Assembly: GCF_014641455.1 (NCBI RefSeq)
Contig: NZ_BMHT01000003.1
Coordinates: 615,921-679,920, forward strand
Origin: Hymenobacter cavernae
GTDB taxonomy: Bacteria > Bacteroidota > Bacteroidia > Cytophagales > Hymenobacteraceae
DNA: 64,000 bases
Reading direction: 5' to 3'
The notes under the pieces were generated by a model. That model was not told the origin of the DNA and did not search any database. It saw nothing but the letters and a program-made list of their open reading frames with translations. The position numbers and the translations under genes were made by a program. Of the stretch, positions 16,971-24,052 are shown in pieces (position 1 is the first letter of the stretch; each line of letters begins with the position of its first letter).

Positions 16971-17255
16971 TTGCACACGTATACGATAACTGATTTTGAG
17001 GGCGAATTTGATATCCGCATCTCCCTGCTGGGTGCTCGCTACAAGGCCACGTATTATGGACCGCATGAGGACAAGCTAAGTCATATCCGGCCGGCTTCTG
17101 ACTACTCAAGCCTGATTACGAACATTCACCGCGCCGTGGCAGCCTGCCAAGGCATCCCCAAGACTCCTCCCTGCCGCACCATCAACATGGCCGATTGGGT
17201 TCGGTCGACAAGCCGCGCGGAGGCTTGGAGCACGCCTACAACCGCCAACGGTTAA
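16971..17255 (+). CDS. Small protein of unknown function
   Basis: A 94-residue reading frame from a TTG, starting MHTYTITDFEGEFDIRISL. It lacks a signal peptide or membrane segment and I recognise no family. The N-terminal 60 residues look protein-like (alternating beta-type pattern, then ITNIHRAVAACQ helix). It is supported as a gene by the TAnnTTTG promoter directly upstream and the intrinsic terminator at 17292-17318. The C-terminal 30 residues are low in order. Confidence 0.5.
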   Translation: MHTYTITDFEGEFDIRISLLGARYKATYYGPHEDKLSHIRPASDYSSLITNIHRAVAACQGIPKTPPCRTINMADWVRSTSRAEAWSTPTTANG

Positions 17256-17291
17256 GGGCCGTAGCTTCCTTAATATTTGTCCTGAAACGTG

Positions 17292-17318
17292 AAAGGCTCC
17301 TTCCCAGGAGCCTTTTTT
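17292..17318 (+). terminator. Intrinsic terminator after the small gene
   Basis: The stem AAAGGCTCC pairs with GGAGCCTTT around a 6-base loop, followed by a T-run. Confidence 0.85.
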
Positions 17319-17411
17319 GTGTTGTGCCTGCGGCCGGGCGCACGAGCTGCGGCGGGTTTGTGTTGCCGGCCGCACGCCCGCGAACCTGTTTTAAATGCTT
17401 GTTTTGCACCT

Positions 17412-19040
17412 GTGAACCGCACTCTGCTCCGCTTGCCCACCTACACGCTGGTGTTTGTCGGCCTGTTTACCCTCGCCTACTTTTTTCTCACGCATGAGGG
17501 CCTTTATGCTATTGATGATTATTTCTACTCGCGCTATGCCTATCAATTAGCCACCGGCACCTTCCACCTAGCCCCCGATCCGCAGGGCTTACTGCACGAC
17601 CCCTTACGGGAGCGGGTGCTGATCTTTGCGCCGGTCGCGCTGCTGTATCGACTGTTTGGCGTCGACATTATTACTACTACGCTCTGGCCGCTGCTGTGCA
17701 CCCTAGGTTGCGTGGGGCTGTTCTGGGCGCTCTACCGGCGGCGCGAGCCGATGGTGGCATCGGCGGCCATGCTGCTGCTGGGGTTGCATTACTTCTCACT
17801 CAATCTCAGCAACTACCTCTATCCAGATAATATCCTGATGTTCTGGTGCCTGGCTAGCTCGGCGGCGCTGCTGATCGGGCGACGACCGGAACGGGCTGCG
17901 GGTGTTTGGGGTGCCTGTTTTGCCCTGCTCACCTTCGCGGCATTGCTGAGCAAAGAAACCATTGTGTATTACTTTCCTTTCTACGCCGCCCTGCTACTGC
18001 TCGATTTGCGTTACCAGCGGCATTATCGGTTCTGGGGCGTGGCGCTGAGCCTAGGCTTGGTTTTACTGGCGGGGTACTTGGTTTATTATCAACTCTATAC
18101 TAATGATGCGCTGTACCGTATTCACCTCATCGAGCGGACCAATGACTTCCTGAAAGAAGGAAATTATCTGGAAGGCAATCGGGCGGCTTTGGTGGCGCGC
18201 ATCACCTGGCAACCACTTAGCTTTTTTGTGGACACGGGCCTGGGCGGGGTGCTGATCTTAGCCGTAGCCGCCCTTTTTGGCCGGCGTCAGCATCAGGGTT
18301 CAGACGCTGGCTACTGGCTAGGTTTGGCGTTTACGACCTTGGCGTTTTACTGGCTCGGCAGCACTTCCCTGAGCCAATACAACCCTATCACGCTACTGCC
18401 GCGCATGACGACGCCCTTGCTGCCGCCGCTGTGTCTGGCCGCCGGGTTTGGGCTGCGCAACTTCGTGCAAACCGGGCGCGGTGGCTGGCTCCTGGGCCTA
18501 GCCATGCTGGCTGCTGCGGTGTGGGTGCGCAGCAGCGTTTCGCTCATTTACGGCGGCCTGAGCCTTTACTTCTTTGGCGCGAGTTGGTGGGTTGGACCAG
18601 CGAAGAAACAAGCCGGCACGACAGCTTTCGTGAGTGTGGCTTTGTTGGCAGTGGCAGTCTGCACGGCAATTCGACCGGTTTATTTTATGCGTAAGCCCAG
18701 CGTATCATCCCACTTCGCTCAAAACCGCATCATTCGCCAGCACTTGCAGGCGCCAGCCCGTGGGGTGGTGTTTGTAGATGATTTTCTGATCGATAGCTAC
18801 GATTTTTACTACGGCTACCAAGTGCCACCGGGGCTTACCTTCCGTCGCTACAGCGCCGCCGATTCGGTGCACCTAGGTTCGGGCCAGCACGCCTGGCTGC
18901 TGCTCAACCGCAGCACCCTCACCAACGACGAGCTTACCCGCAAGCTTATTCGCTACTCAGAACAGGATGTACTACAGCGCTTTCCGCAAAGGCGCACGGT
19001 CGCTGAAGACGGCAAGGTGACGCTGTACTCCGTTGAGTAA
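17412..19040 (+). CDS. Polytopic GT39/ArnT-like glycosyltransferase
   Basis: A 542-residue membrane protein with about ten to twelve membrane segments. After the first segment comes AIDDYFYSRYAYQLATG, the acidic pair expected in the first periplasmic loop of GT-C enzymes that use polyprenyl-phosphate sugars. A soluble domain of about 130 residues ends the protein. I chose the GTG at 17412 as start (VNRTLLRLPTYT) because the longer frame back to 17289 runs through the terminator at 17292-17318. It converges on the GT2 gene. Confidence 0.75.
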   Translation: MNRTLLRLPTYTLVFVGLFTLAYFFLTHEGLYAIDDYFYSRYAYQLATGTFHLAPDPQGLLHDPLRERVLIFAPVALLYRLFGVDIITTTLWPLLCTLGCVGLFWALYRRREPMVASAAMLLLGLHYFSLNLSNYLYPDNILMFWCLASSAALLIGRRPERAAGVWGACFALLTFAALLSKETIVYYFPFYAALLLLDLRYQRHYRFWGVALSLGLVLLAGYLVYYQLYTNDALYRIHLIERTNDFLKEGNYLEGNRAALVARITWQPLSFFVDTGLGGVLILAVAALFGRRQHQGSDAGYWLGLAFTTLAFYWLGSTSLSQYNPITLLPRMTTPLLPPLCLAAGFGLRNFVQTGRGGWLLGLAMLAAAVWVRSSVSLIYGGLSLYFFGASWWVGPAKKQAGTTAFVSVALLAVAVCTAIRPVYFMRKPSVSSHFAQNRIIRQHLQAPARGVVFVDDFLIDSYDFYYGYQVPPGLTFRRYSAADSVHLGSGQHAWLLLNRSTLTNDELTRKLIRYSEQDVLQRFPQRRTVAEDGKVTLYSVE

Positions 19041-19070
19041 CTGAGTAACTGATCAGCTACTCAGTTACCC
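19033..19070. repeat. Word-type hairpin (GAGTAACT words)
   Basis: GTAACTGAGTAACTGATCAG folds on TACTCAGTTAC around the central TGATCA. The left arm overlaps the end of the membrane glycosyltransferase gene and the right arm contains the stop codon of the convergent GT2 gene. The words are those of the element at 5399-5499. Confidence 0.7.
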
Positions 19071-20033
19071 TCTAGCGAAGCCACCAACTTTAGCCCACTG
19101 GCTCAATACCCAATCTACCAAGTGTGGGCGCGTCGTCTTTTGCAGTAACCGGTACAACTCACGGGCCTCGGGGAAATTATGCCAGCGGACTGCCTGCCGC
19201 ATTTCCCAGCGCAGGCGCACAGCCAAAGCGGCCCGCTCGGCGGGGGTGCGGCACAGCATCAGGGCTTTGCGACAAACCTGGATGGTGGAAGCCAGAAAAG
19301 GGTCGTTGGGCCGGTAGCCGCGGCGCGACATAGAAGCCGCGTGCAGGCGCTTGCGGGTGGTGACCTCATTCAGAAAATGAAACTGCCAGTTGCGCGCCGC
19401 CCGCACCCAGAAATCAAAGTCCTCGTAGGCGAGGGTTTCGTCGTAGCCACCTAGGTCGTTGAGGGTGGCACGGCGCATGAGCATGGTGGGCGTACTGATA
19501 AAGTAGCGGCTGAGCACATCGGCGAAGACGTCGCCGGAGGCTGGCTGCGGATGAAGCCGGCCGCGGGCATCACGGCGGTAGTGCCGGCGCACCAAGCGCG
19601 AGTGCTCATCAATCAGCTCGGCATCTGAATATACGACGCCATAGCTAGGCTCAAGCTGCTGAAAGGCGGCCACTTGCTGCGTTATGCGGTTGGGTAGCAG
19701 CACGTCATCAGTGGCAAAGTCAATCAGAAACCCGCCCTGCGACTGACGATATGCCCGGTTGAAGGCGGCGCAGTTGCCTAGGTTCTGGGGCAAAAGCAGC
19801 AGCTGCCACGTCGGGTTAGCCGCGGCATAGCGCTCCAGAATAGCGGGGCTAGCGTCGGTGCTGGCATCATCAACCAGGATAACTTCCAGGTTTGGATACG
19901 TTTGGACTAGAATGGAATCCAGCGCTTCGGCCAGAAACTGGGCGTGATTGTAGCACAACGCCACAATCGTGACCAGTGGCAGGGCCTCAGCAGCGGGGCG
20001 AGTGGAGGCAGCATGCTCGTCTTCTATCTTCAA
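19065..20033 (-). CDS. Family 2 glycosyltransferase
   Basis: A 322-residue GT-A fold enzyme. PLVTIVALCYNHAQFLAEALDSI starts the fold, ILVDDASTD gives the nucleotide-binding aspartates, and FATDDV the metal-binding DxD-like site; a later ED in AYEDFDFWVR is the likely catalytic base region. I set the start at TTG 20033, which overlaps the flippase stop in the sequence TTGA; the much longer open frame upstream is Ala/Gly/Arg-rich and lies antiparallel-free over the flippase gene, so it is an artefact of GC content. Likely substrate is a surface polysaccharide repeat unit. Confidence 0.88.
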   Translation of the reverse strand: MKIEDEHAASTRPAAEALPLVTIVALCYNHAQFLAEALDSILVQTYPNLEVILVDDASTDASPAILERYAAANPTWQLLLLPQNLGNCAAFNRAYRQSQGGFLIDFATDDVLLPNRITQQVAAFQQLEPSYGVVYSDAELIDEHSRLVRRHYRRDARGRLHPQPASGDVFADVLSRYFISTPTMLMRRATLNDLGGYDETLAYEDFDFWVRAARNWQFHFLNEVTTRKRLHAASMSRRGYRPNDPFLASTIQVCRKALMLCRTPAERAALAVRLRWEMRQAVRWHNFPEARELYRLLQKTTRPHLVDWVLSQWAKVGGFARG

Positions 20034-21331
20034 CGCCGTAGGTAGTTTCGGAAATAAACACTGCACCCGAGCAACAACAGGCCAAACCGTGCCGCATGCG
20101 CCAGCGGCGCACCTAGCAGTCCGTAGCGCGGCAGCAACACCGCCAGCAGCCCCGCATACATCGCCGCCGACACGGCCTGCACGGCTACGTAGCGCCCCAC
20201 CCGCGCCTGTGCCATGAGCAGAAACAGGAGCATCCAGGTCAGGAACTTCGCCCAGTCGCCGAGTAGCTGGGGCCACAGCAGGTCGCGGGCAGCCGCAAAA
20301 TGCGCATCAAACAGCAAGACCAGCAGCCATTTGCGCAGCAAGAACAGGAATCCTAGCCCTAGTGCCGCCAGCACGGCCACAAGTAGTACGAGTGTGCGCA
20401 CATACGTCCGCAATACGTCGGGGCGGCCGATCAGGGCGGCTAGCCGCGGGTAGTACACGCTGCTCATCAGGGCAGAAAACACCATTGTGTAGTTGTCGGA
20501 GAGCTTGGCGACGGCTTGCCACAAGTCAACTTGAGCAATGGGGAAGCGCCGGATGAGCACGCTGCGCAACTCAAAATTGACGGCGTAGCTGAACAGCAAT
20601 ACGCTCACCGCCATCAGCAGAAACTGCCCGAGCTGACGCACGGCCGTTCGGCTGATTTTCCCATGCAACCTAGGTAACAGCCCGTGCCATTGCGCCATCC
20701 AGAAAGCGGGCAGCGCCACCAGGCCTTGCCCCAGCAAATACGCCACCAGCGCCTGCTCGGCGCCTCTGCCGCTTACCAGCATCACGGCCGCCGCACCCAC
20801 CCCCAATCCGCTTAGGGCTACCGTGAGCCGCACGTACGCTTGCAACTGCCCGGCGGCTAGCAACACGGCCGTCAGGAAGGCTTGCGCAATCAGCAGGATC
20901 ATGCCGACTACAAAAAGCGCCATCCAAATCAGCGAGGCGTCGAACGCCCCGAGCAGCAGCTTAGGAGCGCCCAGCAGCGCCCCAAACCCAAGCAGCAGCG
21001 CACCTAGGTTCAGCACAATGCCCGCGCCCAGCCACGCCTGATAGCGCCCGGAGCTGGACCGCAACGGCGCCAGGTATTTCACGACGCCCACGTGCACGCC
21101 CTCGGCCGGCAGCGCAGTGAACATCGCCAGTAAGTTCTGAAAATGAGCCAGTAGCGTGAGTGCACCCGGCCCGCCGTACACGGCCATGAGCTTGTTGAGC
21201 ACCAATGCCCCGGTTGTTCGCGCCCCGACTGCCATGCCTGAACTCAGAGAGTTGCGCAAAAAACGCCGCGCCACCGTACCCCGGGTTTCGGGGGAGGAAG
21301 GAGCAGCGGAAGCAGGAAGTTGGGGCGCCAT
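20030..21331 (-). CDS. O-antigen/polysaccharide flippase (Wzx-like)
   Basis: A 433-residue protein of the MOP superfamily with about twelve membrane segments. The N-terminal ARRFLRNSLSSGMAVGARTTGALVLNKLMAVYGGPGALTLLAHFQNL matches O-antigen translocases, which move lipid-linked oligosaccharides across the inner membrane. It is translationally coupled to the GT2 gene by a TTGA overlap and begins 26 bases after the GNAT-like gene, suggesting one operon of three genes. Confidence 0.88.
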   Translation of the reverse strand: MAPQLPASAAPSSPETRGTVARRFLRNSLSSGMAVGARTTGALVLNKLMAVYGGPGALTLLAHFQNLLAMFTALPAEGVHVGVVKYLAPLRSSSGRYQAWLGAGIVLNLGALLLGFGALLGAPKLLLGAFDASLIWMALFVVGMILLIAQAFLTAVLLAAGQLQAYVRLTVALSGLGVGAAAVMLVSGRGAEQALVAYLLGQGLVALPAFWMAQWHGLLPRLHGKISRTAVRQLGQFLLMAVSVLLFSYAVNFELRSVLIRRFPIAQVDLWQAVAKLSDNYTMVFSALMSSVYYPRLAALIGRPDVLRTYVRTLVLLVAVLAALGLGFLFLLRKWLLVLLFDAHFAAARDLLWPQLLGDWAKFLTWMLLFLLMAQARVGRYVAVQAVSAAMYAGLLAVLLPRYGLLGAPLAHAARFGLLLLGCSVYFRNYLRR

Positions 21332-21357
21332 GCCGGCAGAAGTTTAGGCCAGAAATC

Positions 21358-22374
21358 CTACGCCAGCTCCCACGCAAACGTCAGCTTGAGACTAAGTACG
21401 CCGCCCAGGTGCCGCTTGAACTGCAACAGCGAATGGTTCGGGCCGTCGGGCAGCGTGGAAGTACCTAGGTCGAGCAGGCGCATGTTGTTGGCGTGCGCAA
21501 AGGCGTAGAGGCCTTCGTTCAGTAGCACCACCGGACTGAACACGTTGTAAGCCAGCGGGCTGGCCGGGTAGAAGTTATACAGAATCTGGCCGCTCACGCG
21601 AATGGCTACCGTGAGAGCGGCCCAGGCTCCGCTTCCATCGCGCACCGAGAACAAGAAGTGGTCTTGCGGAAACAACCGAAATAGCTCCTGCAAGCGCTCC
21701 AGCCCCAGGCTCAGGGTTTGGCCTTTTTCGGCCCGGCACTGCCGCAGAAAATCGTAGACGGCGGGCAGCAGCAGCGGCGGCTCCTGCTCAAACTGAAAGC
21801 CCGCACGGCGGCACTTCTGCAAGCGCCGGCGCTCGGAGGGGTGCAGCCGGGCTTCAAAACCTAGGTCGGTGGGCTCCAGATGATTGTTCAGCTCCGCCAA
21901 TGTAACGCGGGCCCCGAGCTGCAAGAGCGCCTGCGTCAGCAGTGTGCTCCCAGCCGGGTCGTAGGCGAAAGGGTAGCTGCGTACCTGTAACTGTTTCACG
22001 CCCTGGCCTTTCAGCTCCTGCTGTACCCGTTGCAGAAACGCCAGTACCGTAGCCGGTGCCAGGCCGGACGCCAGCTGCACGGCCCCAAAAGGCGCCTGCC
22101 ACGGACTATGTGCCAGGCTGATATCAGCCTCATCCACAAATACATGGAAGATGGCCACCGTCGCCGCCTGGCGCTCATCTTCCAGGTAAAAGCCGAGCTG
22201 CCCGCCGGTGTGAGGCTGCAAGGCCAGGTGCGCGGGGGTGAGATACAAGAACGGCTCAAAAGCCAGAGGCAGCACTGCCGTAAGCGCCTCTTCACCAGCA
22301 CTGTATCGCACCAGGTATCGACCGCCTTCAAGCGCAAGGGGGAGCAAACGGGAAGAAGCAGCGGGCGAAGACAA
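21358..22374 (-). CDS. GNAT/FemAB-like acyltransferase
   Basis: A protein of about 338 residues from a TTG at 22374. The C-terminal half shows a GNAT-fold arrangement typical of Acetyltransf_6/FemAB relatives: LHPSERRRLQKCRRAGFQF, then FFSVRD-type strand HFLFSVRDGSGAWAALTVAIR and the closing LLDLGTSTLPDGPNHSLLQFKRHLGG. Such proteins acylate or add aminoacyl groups to sugars or peptides and are frequent in polysaccharide clusters. The frame is open to 22521, but a -7-like TACTTTCG lies within that extension, so the shorter form is preferred. It heads the flippase-GT2 operon. Confidence 0.75.
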   Translation of the reverse strand: MSSPAASSRLLPLALEGGRYLVRYSAGEEALTAVLPLAFEPFLYLTPAHLALQPHTGGQLGFYLEDERQAATVAIFHVFVDEADISLAHSPWQAPFGAVQLASGLAPATVLAFLQRVQQELKGQGVKQLQVRSYPFAYDPAGSTLLTQALLQLGARVTLAELNNHLEPTDLGFEARLHPSERRRLQKCRRAGFQFEQEPPLLLPAVYDFLRQCRAEKGQTLSLGLERLQELFRLFPQDHFLFSVRDGSGAWAALTVAIRVSGQILYNFYPASPLAYNVFSPVVLLNEGLYAFAHANNMRLLDLGTSTLPDGPNHSLLQFKRHLGGVLSLKLTFAWELA

Positions 22375-22470
22375 GGCGGTGAGGTGAAAAAGCGTAGGAA
22401 GGGCGAAAGTACAAGCAAAATGCCACTGCTTGGAAATACGGCAAAAACCTAGGTTGGAGTTAATGCTTAG

Positions 22471-22633
22471 CCTGTCATTCCGACCAGCGGGAGGAATCTC
22501 GCGTGCAATGGTAATTGTCATGCTTCATCTGGCGTCCGCTTGTCGAAGCATCTCTACTGCAATGGTAAACCCAAATGCTAGCCCAACGAAGCGGTAGAGA
22601 TGCTTCGACAAGCGGACGCCAGATGAAGCATGA
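22471..22633. repeat. REP family B element (copy 3) with 41-bp perfect arms
   Basis: GTCATGCTTCATCTGGCGTC... at 22517-22557 is perfectly complementary to 22593-22633. A partial word typical of family B (CATTCCGACCAGCGGGAGG at about 22474) precedes it. It lies between the divergent GNAT-like gene and corA, an unusual position for a terminator. Confidence 0.88.
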
Positions 22634-22761
22634 CCGCCTTTTTTACTTTGTGTCCACACTCCCTAGAACACGCCCAGCGTCAAACTTTCTGAAGAGGCTG
22701 CCAACGCTGGCACCGCTTCTCCTCGTACATAGCATTACTCAGCTGCCCTACCTTTCCCCTC

Positions 22762-23955
22762 ATGACTACTGATACTGACTCCGCTGTTACCGACGAGATT
22801 CCTGTAGATGATGACGCGGCTCCCGCGCTACGCGGCGTCACCGACCGCGACGCGGTGCGCCAGGCCCGCGAGCAGAAAGTGGGCGAGCGGCCCGGCACGT
22901 TGCAGATCCGCGAAAATGCCCTGAAGCCGCGGTTGTTTATGATTTCGTACGACGAGAAATCCTACAAGGAGCGGGAGTTTACGAGCTACGATGAGCTTCG
23001 CACCTACTATCTTTCAACGCCTCAGCAGCAGCACTGGCTTGATGTGCGCGGCTACGGCGACCTGCCGCTGATGGAGCGCATCATGAATGACTTTGACTTG
23101 CCGCCGCTGCAAATGGAAGACGTGCTGGGCGATTATCAGCGCGCGAAAGTGGACGTCTTCGGTGATAATCAGCTGTTTCTGGTGTCGCGCATGACGGATT
23201 TCACCCCGAACTGCGACATTGAGGACGACCAGCTTTCCATTTTCACCGGGTCCAACTTTATCATCTCTTTTCAGGATGACTATGAGGACTGCCTCGACTC
23301 GGTGCGCAACCGCATCCGCTCGGGCAAAAGTCAGATCTTACGCAGCTCGCCACAGTACCTAGCTTATGCCCTCACCGACGTGGTACTCGACCACTATTAC
23401 CCCACAATGGCGGCCATCGGCGACTACATTGAGACGCTGGAAGACGACATTTTCCGGGGACGGCCAAACCGGCGGCTGCTTGCCCGCATTTTGCGCATCA
23501 AGAAGGACATCACGCGCTTTCGGCGCCTCGTGTACCCCGAGCGCGACAAGCTTGCGGAGTTGCTGCGCCTGCCCGACGACGTGCTGCCCGAAAACATCAA
23601 GCTCTTCTACCGCGACTGCTACGACCACGCCATTCAGGCCCTCGACCTGGCCGAAAGCTACCGCGAATCCATCAGCAGCCTCGTGGATTTGTACCTTTCG
23701 AGCCAGAGCAACCGCATGAACGAAGTGATGAAAGTGCTGACCATCATCAGCAGCATTTTCATCCCGCTGAGCTTCGTGGTGGGTCTGTACGGCATGAATT
23801 TTCAACGTGAAGATGAGCACGGCCACGTCATGCCGATGAACATGCCGGAGTTGTACAGCCCCCTGGGTTATCCCATTACCGTCGCCGTTCTGATCCTGAT
23901 CGTCACCGTGCAACTCGTGTATTTCTACCGCAAAGGCTGGCTCACGAATGATTGA
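22762..23955 (+). CDS. corA: CorA family magnesium/cobalt transporter
   Basis: A 397-residue inner-membrane channel for Mg2+ or Co2+. The signature GMN is at 344-346 at the end of the first of two C-terminal membrane segments, followed by an acidic and His-containing loop (EDEHGHVMPMNMPE) and the second segment. The large N-terminal cytoplasmic domain (about 50-290) holds the alpha/beta funnel. The first 50 residues are acidic and variable. It converges on the propeller gene with a REP hairpin between. Confidence 0.95.
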   Translation: MTTDTDSAVTDEIPVDDDAAPALRGVTDRDAVRQAREQKVGERPGTLQIRENALKPRLFMISYDEKSYKEREFTSYDELRTYYLSTPQQQHWLDVRGYGDLPLMERIMNDFDLPPLQMEDVLGDYQRAKVDVFGDNQLFLVSRMTDFTPNCDIEDDQLSIFTGSNFIISFQDDYEDCLDSVRNRIRSGKSQILRSSPQYLAYALTDVVLDHYYPTMAAIGDYIETLEDDIFRGRPNRRLLARILRIKKDITRFRRLVYPERDKLAELLRLPDDVLPENIKLFYRDCYDHAIQALDLAESYRESISSLVDLYLSSQSNRMNEVMKVLTIISSIFIPLSFVVGLYGMNFQREDEHGHVMPMNMPELYSPLGYPITVAVLILIVTVQLVYFYRKGWLTND

Positions 23956-23959
23956 GTAA

Positions 23960-24033
23960 AAAACTGCCTGTCATCCTGACGAAGGTCACGCCGCTTGATG
24001 CGCGGAATCTTCGTCAGGATGACAGGCAGTTTT
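23960..24033. repeat. REP family C element (copy 3), 25-bp arms, terminator-like
   Basis: Arms at 23960-23984 (AAAACTGCCTGTCATCCTGA...) and 24009-24033 are perfect complements, with A- and T-runs at the ends, and the loop holds the family word GTCACGCCGCTTGATGCG found in the 10.8-kb copy. It sits between convergent corA and the propeller gene and probably terminates both. Confidence 0.88.
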
Positions 24034-24052
24034 ACTCAGCTACTCGAAGAAT

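Noticed and set aside
20034-20276. An 81-residue N-terminal extension of the GT2 protein
   Set aside because: It lies within the flippase gene and is Ala/Gly/Arg-rich; the TTGA overlap gives a proper start for the GT-A fold.
23359-23913. A 184-codon minus-strand frame inside corA
   Set aside because: Antisense of a well-conserved CorA segment, His/Val/Ala-rich, no support.
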